5,466 nucleotides of DNA, taken from Opitutus sp. GAS368 (GTDB lineage: Bacteria > Verrucomicrobiota > Verrucomicrobiia > Opitutales > Opitutaceae). Made by a program: the position numbers and the translations under genes. The notes under the pieces are model-generated. The model did not search any database, was not told the origin of the DNA, and saw only the letters and a list, made by a program, of their open reading frames with translations. The stretch lies in the NCBI GenBank assembly GCA_945862035.1, contig CAMAXB010000216.1, positions 1-5,466 on the forward strand, given 5' to 3'. Of the stretch, positions 1 through 5,466 are shown in pieces. Numbering within the stretch: position 1 is the first letter of the stretch; each line of letters begins with the position of its first letter.

Positions 1-2272
1 GAATCAGGCGCAGGAAGGCGTCATAGGAAATCGAACCGACGTTGAAGGTGCTGCTGCGGTTCGCGTACACGCCGAGCCAGCGATTCACGTTAATCACCGC
101 GCCGAACGTGCTCGAGTTGGCATAAGCCCGGACGTCGCGCGTGTTGTAATCATCCTGGAACCGGTCGTTCGCGGATTGGGGCGCGGGGCCGTTGATCTGG
201 GTTATGACCGTCCGCGGACGCGCCAGCGCGGGCTGCAGCGGCCCAATGGCGGCACCCGCGGCATTCTTCGGGATGTACGTCAGATTGTCATAGTCGGCGG
301 GAGCATGCTGGCGCCAGAGGAGAGTGGTGCCGTCCCAGCCTGGGAGGTTGTAACCCGGAAAGACCACTCCATCGCGCGAGACAAAGGTATAATCGCGGCG
401 GAAGGCGCCGATCAGGACGAGCCGATTGCGCAGCAGATCGACGTTCAGGGCGGCCTGAGCGTATTTGTTGCGGCGATGACTGTCGGTGTTGTTCTCGAAC
501 TTCGTATCGTGGACCCAGACGGTGTTGGTGCTGTACTGTTGGCGCCTGATTGGATCATACACCGTGACGGGCCGAACAGTATTCACCGGCGCCGGGCGAT
601 TGACGTCGTCGAGGTATTGCCGGTTGTAAAGCGCGTACTCGTTGAGCTCGGCCCCATCGGCAAACACCCGGGCATCGACGGCGAGGTGGTGCAGGTTGAG
701 CAGAAGCTGGGTCTGGCGGCGCTTTTCAAAAACTTCCTGGGCACCCCCCATCACGCCGAACTGCAGTTTGCCGAAACGCGTGGACTTCACGTACACGCCC
801 TGGAAGCGAACATTGCTGTTATAGCCGTCCCGCTTCGAGTTGTAATTCAGGTACTGCGAGTACGGGTGCAGGAACATCGGGTTCGGTTCGCCGTTGGGGA
901 GGGTCTTGTCGATATCCACGGAGAGGACCTGCATGCCGCGACGGCCGACATTGTTGCCGAAGATGAGCGGGGCGTTGACGTCGCCCGCGAGTTCGAACGA
1001 AAGCATATCGGTCGGGGTGTAGGTGAAGTAAACCGCGGCATCACGACCGGACTCCATGAACGTCGGACGGTCATGGCCGGAGTCGCTCCAGATCGCGCCC
1101 TCATACCGGCTCGGCACATGGAAGTAGGATCCAGACAGGGCCGGGGTGAAGCGGTCACCTTTCGGAGTATCCCAGACATCGGCGACGAGCTGGCCGTTGT
1201 TCACGCCGCCGAGGCTGAAGCCGATGGTGCGGATCGGAACGCCGTTGATGCGTCCGGTGTTGGCCGGATTCGCGTTGTACGCGGCCGCGTTGGTGCGGAA
1301 TCGATCCTGGAAGTTCATCGCCACGCCGCCGTACTCCGGGCGCATGACAAAGCTGAACGGCGCACGGACTACACCGTACTCGGCGAGTTGCGCGGGGGTC
1401 AGGGCCGGATTCGGGCCCGTGGAGTGAAATTTTCCGTCCCAGCCGACGAGCTGGTCCTTGTAGTTGGCCAGCGCCTGCAGCCGCTCGGTCTTCAGGTACT
1501 CGAATTCGCCGCGGATGGTGAACTTCGAGTTGAGTTTATAGATCCCGGCGAGATGGACGCCTTCCTTGTCGTCCCATTCGCGATCCCGCCACGTGTCACC
1601 CGACGCCCAAAGCAGGTTCGTGCGGAGGGCGAGTTTGTCATTGATCGGCTGGTTGAAGTCAGCGGTCAACCGATAGCGATTCCAACTGCCGACCGAGACG
1701 CGGACATCCCGGACCTCGCGGCCGAGCGTGGCCTGCTTGGTCACGCTGTTCACGGTCCCGGCGAGGCCACCGGCACCGAAAAGCACGGCGTTCGCGCCGC
1801 GGGCCATGTCGATGCGGTCGAGGTTAAAACTGTCGGCCGAGCTCGCGTATGGGAAAAAATTCCGCGTCGGCGTGTTCGCCGCGTAGCCGCGCACCTTGAC
1901 CAGCGCGGCGTCGGAATTGCCCATCGTGTTCCCGGTGCCATCCCCCTGGGCCATGGTGGCGTTGGGCGTGAAGTTGGTCGCCTGGCTGGCGTCGGTGATA
2001 TTGAAAGCCTCGAGAAACTCCTTCGTCACAACCGAGTACGCGACCGGGGTGTCCTTGAGCGCCGTGGCGATGCGGCCGCCAGCGAGCGAACTGGCCGCAA
2101 CGAAGCCGACGTCCGAATCCGCACTCACGCTGAAGGGGTCCAGCTTGACGGTGGTCTCGGGCCCCGCGCCTGCGGATGCCGCCGGGGCGACTTGGCCCCA
2201 CAGAGGGCTGGCCACGAGAGCCAGATAAGCCGCCGTCGCGGCGACAAAGAAGATGCGAGGAGTAGCATTCAT
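1..2272 (-). CDS. TonB-dependent outer-membrane receptor (C-terminal end outside window)
   Basis: This gene encodes an outer-membrane active transporter that takes up a large substrate using energy from TonB-ExbBD. I translated the minus strand by hand from ATG at 2270-2272; it stays open for 757 codons to the window edge. Residues 1-26 form a Sec signal peptide with a hydrophobic core (FFVAATAAYLALV) ending SPLWG/Q. A TonB-box-like segment, KLDPFSVSAD, lies at 43-52. The plug domain covers about 66-180 and carries the family signature RIDMARGANAVLFGAGGLAG at 153-172. From about 185 onward the sequence alternates aromatic and polar residues as expected of barrel strands. The piece WLGVYANRSSTFN (732-744) is a conserved barrel stretch in Opitutaceae receptors. 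Relatives are about 900-1100 residues, so the last strands are probably missing. The gene lies 149 bases downstream of the enolase gene on the same strand. No Shine-Dalgarno sequence precedes the start. Substrate is not readable; a polysaccharide fragment is likelier than a siderophore from context only. Confidence 0.93.
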   Translation of the reverse strand, partial: MNATPRIFFVAATAAYLALVASPLWGQVAPAASAGAGPETTVKLDPFSVSADSDVGFVAASSLAGGRIATALKDTPVAYSVVTKEFLEAFNITDASQATNFTPNATMAQGDGTGNTMGNSDAALVKVRGYAANTPTRNFFPYASSADSFNLDRIDMARGANAVLFGAGGLAGTVNSVTKQATLGREVRDVRVSVGSWNRYRLTADFNQPINDKLALRTNLLWASGDTWRDREWDDKEGVHLAGIYKLNSKFTIRGEFEYLKTERLQALANYKDQLVGWDGKFHSTGPNPALTPAQLAEYGVVRAPFSFVMRPEYGGVAMNFQDRFRTNAAAYNANPANTGRINGVPIRTIGFSLGGVNNGQLVADVWDTPKGDRFTPALSGSYFHVPSRYEGAIWSDSGHDRPTFMESGRDAAVYFTYTPTDMLSFELAGDVNAPLIFGNNVGRRGMQVLSVDIDKTLPNGEPNPMFLHPYSQYLNYNSKRDGYNSNVRFQGVYVKSTRFGKLQFGVMGGAQEVFEKRRQTQLLLNLHHLAVDARVFADGAELNEYALYNRQYLDDVNRPAPVNTVRPVTVYDPIRRQQYSTNTVWVHDTKFENNTDSHRRNKYAQAALNVDLLRNRLVLIGAFRRDYTFVSRDGVVFPGYNLPGWDGTTLLWRQHAPADYDNLTYIPKNAAGAAIGPLQPALARPRTVITQINGPAPQSANDRFQDDYNTRDVRAYANSSTFGAVINVNRWLGVYANRSSTFNVGSISYDAFLRLI

Positions 2273-2421
2273 GGGTGGGAGACTTGGGGTTAGATTTGCA
2301 ACGGGACCGCTCAGGAGAAGCCGCTTGGATAAAATTTCACGATCAGCTGTAAGGACCAAAAATTATTGATTGCTAGGAAACTGGATTTGCGAAGGCCCTT
2401 GTTCTTCCTGGTGAGTCAGAC
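2273..2421 (-). promoter_or_regulatory. Gap between enolase and receptor genes, probable promoter region
   Basis: This gap is AT-rich compared with the genes: bases 2341-2400 are about 42% GC by hand count, against 55-72% in sampled blocks of the receptor. On the minus strand AATAAT (plus-strand 2362-2367), about 90 bases before the receptor ATG, resembles a -10 box, but no good -35 hexamer stands at 16-18 bases from it; the closest is TTCGCA at 20. The last 18 bases before the ATG are ACCCCAAGTCTCCCACCC, with no Shine-Dalgarno element. I see no intrinsic terminator for the enolase gene here, so read-through from it into the receptor gene is also possible. Confidence 0.25.
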
Positions 2422-3678
2422 CTACGACCGGCGGATTAGATCGGCATTTGGCTCCAAACCCAGCCCCGGGCCCTCTGGGAGATAGAACACGCCTTTTTCC
2501 AGCCTAATCTTATTGTGGAAGAATCGGTAGAGCGAATTGGGGCCCATATCCATACTCGTGCACTCGAGGAATTCGGCCGGATTGGGTAGTGCGGCAAGAA
2601 GCTGCAAGGCGGCTGCCGTTCCGATCGTTTGCATCGTACTGTGCGGCTGCATTTGGATTTGGTACAGCTGAGCGATGGTTGCCATCCGGTCCATTTCGGT
2701 AATTCCGCACGACTTACACACATCTGGATTGATGATGTCCGGCTTCCCAAAGCGAATCAGGTCGTTGATTTGCCATTTGGTATAACACATCTCGCCGGCC
2801 ACGATATAGACGTGGTCGAGCGCAGCCGAGACCATCCCGAGAGCTTCGACGTTCTGGTCACTCGTGGGGTCTTCGAAATACGTCACGTTATACTTCTCGT
2901 AGTATTTTAGGCCCATCGAAATGGCTCGTTGGGGGCTGTACCCGTTGTTCCCGTCCACCATCAGGACTACTTTGTCTCCGACCGCTTTGCGTACCGCTGC
3001 GACATACTCCAGGCCACGATCGTCGATTGGGTTTAGGTAATGCTCCCGGATTTGCCAACGTAGTTTCACGCAGCCGAAACCGGCTTCCACAAACTCGACC
3101 GAACGGCGCACGCATTCCTCAACGGTCATACCCCATCGATTGGTGCCGATGCTGCCATACGCCTTTACGCTGCCGTCGCGAAAGTTGCCGCCCAGCAGTC
3201 GATAAATGGGGACATTCAATACCCGGCCCGTGAGGTCCCAAAGCGCGATGTCGACGCCCGACAGCGCACACGAAAGCGTCCCCGACGGCCCGAGGTCGTG
3301 GTGCTCGTAATACATCAGGTCCCAAAGCTTGCGGATGGCGAGCGGGTTCTCGCCGACAATGTTTCGTTTGAATCTTCCTTCAATAAACTGCCGCATGAGT
3401 ACTCCGTCGCCACCGGAGCACTGACCCCAGCCAGAGATGCCGGCATCAGTCATCACCTCGACGAAAATTCCACCGCCTCCGCCGCCCGCCCCGGCGCCGC
3501 CGCCCGGGGTGTAGACTTTCACGTCCGTGATTTTCAAATCGGCCTTGCCGGCCATGGTGGCGGCAGGCGTGGCGCGTGGAATCTGGCCAAACAAGGGGCT
3601 GCCGACGGAGGTGGCGACGCCCAACAGGGCCGATTTTTTCAGGAAATCACGACGGCTATTTTGCGATGATTCATTCAT
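2422..3678 (-). CDS. Tat-exported mandelate racemase/muconate lactonizing enzyme family protein
   Basis: This is a complete 418-residue enolase-superfamily enzyme, ATG at 3676-3678 and TAG at 2422-2424. Such enzymes remove the proton next to a carboxylate, using Mg2+, and either racemise or dehydrate acid sugars. A twin-arginine signal (SRRDFLKK, residues 8-15, then a hydrophobic stretch ending SPLFGQ) predicts folded export. The capping domain starts at about 48 (LKITDVKVYTP) and contains a Gly-rich loop at 59-70. The barrel holds the expected residues: K205-x-R207, metal ligands D242 (VDGNNG), E269 (FEDP) and E296 (AGEM), the Asp-His dyad D319 (NPDVCKSCGIT) and H346 (QPHS), and E372 (LECTS). 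The D319/H346 dyad places it in the mandelate racemase subgroup, where acid-sugar dehydratases are common. Open frame extends upstream to 3963, but ATG at 3678 is chosen because the Tat motif must be N-terminal and the extension overlaps the preceding gene. The core is lower in GC than the neighbours. Substrate is unknown. Confidence 0.95.
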   Translation of the reverse strand: MNESSQNSRRDFLKKSALLGVATSVGSPLFGQIPRATPAATMAGKADLKITDVKVYTPGGGAGAGGGGGGIFVEVMTDAGISGWGQCSGGDGVLMRQFIEGRFKRNIVGENPLAIRKLWDLMYYEHHDLGPSGTLSCALSGVDIALWDLTGRVLNVPIYRLLGGNFRDGSVKAYGSIGTNRWGMTVEECVRRSVEFVEAGFGCVKLRWQIREHYLNPIDDRGLEYVAAVRKAVGDKVVLMVDGNNGYSPQRAISMGLKYYEKYNVTYFEDPTSDQNVEALGMVSAALDHVYIVAGEMCYTKWQINDLIRFGKPDIINPDVCKSCGITEMDRMATIAQLYQIQMQPHSTMQTIGTAAALQLLAALPNPAEFLECTSMDMGPNSLYRFFHNKIRLEKGVFYLPEGPGLGLEPNADLIRRS

Positions 3679-3696
3679 AGTGTAGGGGGTAAGCTG
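3679..3696 (-). promoter_or_regulatory. Leader of the enolase gene without a Shine-Dalgarno sequence
   Basis: Read on the minus strand, the bases just before the ATG are TTACCCCCTACACT. There is no purine-rich AGGAG-like element within 15 bases. Translation would have to start from an unstructured or SD-independent leader. The start is fixed by the Tat signal rather than by a ribosome binding site. Confidence 0.4.
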
Positions 3697-3703
3697 AGAC
3701 GAA

Positions 3704-3721
3704 AGCCTGGGGGAAAAGGCT
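3704..3721. repeat. Small possible hairpin in the enolase leader
   Basis: AGCCT at 3704-3708 and AGGCT at 3717-3721 are inverted copies around an 8-base loop, 26 bases before the enolase start. A five-base stem is weak on its own and may be chance. It could add to a structured leader together with the larger inverted repeat upstream of it. Confidence 0.15.
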
Positions 3722-3743
3722 GGGGACCGGCCCAAGATGGAGA

Positions 3744-3796
3744 GACGATTGACGCCCTGTCGAGAAGGGAGGAAATTTCTTCCCACCCCAATCGTC
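3744..3796. repeat. Nested inverted repeat in the gap before the enolase gene
   Basis: Outer arms GACGATTG (3744-3751) and CAATCGTC (3789-3796) are perfect 8-base inverted copies. Inside them, at 3767-3784, sits an 18-base near-palindrome, GGGAGGAAATTTCTTCCC, with one mismatched pair and AAATTT at its centre. It lies 22 bases after the stop of the cytochrome gene and 66 bases before the enolase start. It has no T-run after it on the minus strand, so it does not look like an intrinsic terminator. A regulator-binding site, or a folded leader in the enolase mRNA, would fit. The arms are seen directly; the function is inference, and chance is possible for arms of this length. Confidence 0.4.
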
Positions 3797-3817
3797 GCTG
3801 AAGGTCTGCGCCCGCGA

Positions 3818-5466
3818 CTATGGCCGCGCCAGTTCGCCGGCGAGTTCGAGCAATTCGAAATCGGTGAACGCCATCGGACTTCGCCCCGCCGTCGCCGCGC
3901 GCGCTGACGCGACGTCGGCGGGTGATACGCCGGGCGCAGCATTGCCCCAGGAGTTACGCACATACGTCAGCACCGCGGCAATGGATTCGTCGTCGAATGC
4001 GCCGCGCAGGGTCGGCATCGGGTACATTTCCTGGACTTTGCCGCACAAAACGATCCGTGCCACGATGCGCCCATCCCCTTGGACCGATCTCGATCCGGCC
4101 AGCGGCGGCGCGAGTCCGGCGAGGCCCTGCCCTTGCGGCTGATGACATCCGGCGCACGTGATCGGATATGCGGTCCGGCCCTTTTCGAAAATGACTTTTT
4201 CATCTTCTGTCAGCGTCATGACCGATTCGGGTGTAGCCGCCTTGCCCGGCCAGTTGAGCGAATCAAGCAGCGTTCGCATGCGTTGCGCGCCCGGTGACTC
4301 ACCGGTGGCGAATTTGATCAACGGTTCGGGCTCGACCGCGAGGTTGACTCGAAGCCGGCCTCCCCTCGGGCCCTTTGGAATGTATCGCTCGATCCCATCC
4401 ACAATCGCGGCGCGGACCCATTCCGGAGTGCTCCGCTCCACCAACAATGCAAACAAGCCGTTTAACCGCGCGTGATCGGCGGCGTGGAGGGTCATGCGCC
4501 GGAGGTCATGGGTGATGAGCATTCCGCTCGTCGCGGCCGCCACGGCTTTCGCCGCCGCCAGGGCCCCTTCCGGCAGTTTCCCGGCCAGCGCGACGACGAA
4601 ACCGGTTTCGCGTCCGCTGATGCCACTGAGCACGGCGTCGACGACCAGCGGTTGTTCCAGCCCACGGGCCAGCGCCTCCCACAACACCTCGTCGGCCTCC
4701 GGCAGTGCCGCCTCGCCCAGCGAGAGCACGAGTTGAAGCCGGACGGCCGCGTCAGCATGCTCTGTCAAGCGGATCATCTTTGCCATGATCTCCGCATCCG
4801 CCGGCGGGTACAAAAATTTCTCCGCCATCCTGATCGCGGTCGCACACACCCGAGGATCGTTATCATCGAGCAACCGCAGCACGGTTTCGCGGTCCACCGC
4901 ATCGAGACCCTCCAGTGTCCAGAGCGCATGGACTCGACCGAGCGCGCTCGCCTTGCCGAGCGCAAATGCGCGCACCAGGGGCGCAGTGGTGGCATCTTCT
5001 CTCTCGAGGATGAGCCGCTGGGCGGTGTCCCGGCGCCACCCGTCAGGGTGCCCCAACTCGCCGATCAGCTCGGGGGGTGACCTGCCGCTCGGGAGCGCCG
5101 GGGCGTCGCGAACGGATTCAAGTGCTGCCAGACGCCAAATCCTGCCCGGCGCTGCACCCGCGCCATTCACCGCTGCCAGATAGAGCGCGCCATCGAGGCC
5201 TTGGGCCATGCTGATGGGACGAAAACCCGTGTCATTCGATTGCAGCACCGCGTACGCTTTTCGCCGGTTGGCCGGCACCGCGTCGCCCACGGGCAATGGA
5301 TAACGCATGATCCGACCGGGCGAGGACTCGGCGATGATGGCATGGCCGTTGAGTTCGTCTCCGAAAAGCATCCCCCGGTAGATCAACGCATCCGCCGTCG
5401 GCGACGGCGCTGCGCCCGCCGCGGACCACCCCTCGGGCTTTTCCACGGGGAGCACCCAACTTGAGT
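3818..5466 (-). CDS. PVC-type dehydrogenase/HEAT/cytochrome c fusion (N-terminal part outside window)
   Basis: The visible 548 codons are the C-terminal part of a large exported protein typical of Planctomycetes and Verrucomicrobia (the families described as putative membrane-bound dehydrogenase domain plus CxxCH heme-binding domain, Pirellula/Verrucomicrobium type). Residue numbers here count from codon 5453-5455; that GTG is not the start, because the frame is open to the window edge. Residues 25-110 are the last blades of a sugar-dehydrogenase-like propeller (SPGRIMRYPLP, FRPISMAQGLDGALY, GRIWRLA). Residues about 130-360 are helical HEAT-like repeats beginning ELGHPDGWRRDTAQRLI, with HALWTLEGL and DDNDPRVCATAIRMAEKF. 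A mono-heme cytochrome c follows: CAGCH at 434-438 (bases 4142-4156) and a candidate distal Met in MYPMPTLRG at 477-485. The tail of about 40 residues after the heme domain ends in a TAG at 3818-3820. The likely role is periplasmic oxidation of a sugar or alcohol with electron transfer to the heme. The exact substrate and cofactor are not visible. Confidence 0.93.
   Translation of the reverse strand, partial: SSWVLPVEKPEGWSAAGAAPSPTADALIYRGMLFGDELNGHAIIAESSPGRIMRYPLPVGDAVPANRRKAYAVLQSNDTGFRPISMAQGLDGALYLAAVNGAGAAPGRIWRLAALESVRDAPALPSGRSPPELIGELGHPDGWRRDTAQRLILEREDATTAPLVRAFALGKASALGRVHALWTLEGLDAVDRETVLRLLDDNDPRVCATAIRMAEKFLYPPADAEIMAKMIRLTEHADAAVRLQLVLSLGEAALPEADEVLWEALARGLEQPLVVDAVLSGISGRETGFVVALAGKLPEGALAAAKAVAAATSGMLITHDLRRMTLHAADHARLNGLFALLVERSTPEWVRAAIVDGIERYIPKGPRGGRLRVNLAVEPEPLIKFATGESPGAQRMRTLLDSLNWPGKAATPESVMTLTEDEKVIFEKGRTAYPITCAGCHQPQGQGLAGLAPPLAGSRSVQGDGRIVARIVLCGKVQEMYPMPTLRGAFDDESIAAVLTYVRNSWGNAAPGVSPADVASARAATAGRSPMAFTDFELLELAGELARP

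Noticed and set aside
176..2293. A 705-codon open frame on the plus strand
   Set aside because: It lies in codon register opposite the receptor gene, starts at TTG, gives a protein of no recognisable family, and exists only because the receptor avoids TTA, CTA and TCA codons. The minus strand translates to a clear TonB-dependent receptor over the same bases.
2360..2421. Intrinsic terminator after the enolase gene
   Set aside because: A short T-run is present on the minus strand, but I found no stable GC-rich stem directly before it.
3553..3555. Internal ATG (Met42) as the start of a cytoplasmic enolase form
   Set aside because: It sits just before the enolase domain, but no ribosome binding site precedes it and the upstream codons encode a well-formed Tat signal.
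3298..3669. A 123-codon open frame on the plus strand
   Set aside because: It is the antisense shadow of the enolase N-terminal half, produced by high-GC codons and the Gly-rich run.
3679..3963. A 95-residue N-terminal extension of the enolase
   Set aside because: It would overlap the end of the cytochrome gene, is rich in Arg and Pro with no domain character, and would bury the Tat signal inside the protein.
4472..5080. A 202-codon open frame on the plus strand
   Set aside because: It is in antisense codon register with the HEAT-repeat part of the cytochrome protein and shows no protein-like features.
5453..5455. GTG as the start of the cytochrome protein
   Set aside because: The frame continues open to the window edge, and the first visible residues are in the middle of a propeller, so the true start is outside the window.

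Overview
The window looks like chromosomal DNA from a high-GC member of the Verrucomicrobiota, most likely close to Opitutaceae. Two things point there: a TonB-dependent receptor whose start has the plug-entry wording typical of that group (KLDPFSVSAD, then SVVTKEFLEAFNITDA), and a dehydrogenase/HEAT/cytochrome c fusion of the Pirellula/Verrucomicrobium type. This placement rests on recognising families by eye, not on a search.

All three genes lie on the minus strand, so transcription runs from high to low coordinates. First comes the C-terminal part of a large exported propeller-HEAT-cytochrome c protein (5466 to 3818; its start is outside the window). After a 143-base gap within which an inverted repeat is nested around a near-perfect palindrome, there is a complete gene for a Tat-exported enolase-superfamily enzyme of the mandelate racemase/acid-sugar dehydratase type (3678 to 2422). 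After a second gap of 149 bases comes a TonB-dependent outer-membrane receptor (2272 to 1; its C-terminal end is outside the window). The receptor and the cytochrome protein run off the window edges. No RNA gene, mobile element or CRISPR array was seen. Long open frames on the plus strand are antisense shadows of these genes.

A reasonable working picture is an envelope-located carbohydrate module. The receptor would bring an oligosaccharide or sugar acid across the outer membrane, the dehydrogenase-like cytochrome protein would oxidise a sugar and pass electrons to its heme, and the Tat-exported enolase would dehydrate or epimerise the resulting sugar acid outside the cytoplasm. Family membership and export signals are well supported by sequence; the shared pathway and the substrate are inference. 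The most unusual element is the enolase gene: an export signal on a normally cytoplasmic fold, a Gly-rich loop in its capping domain, and a catalytic core whose base composition and codon use differ from the flanking genes.
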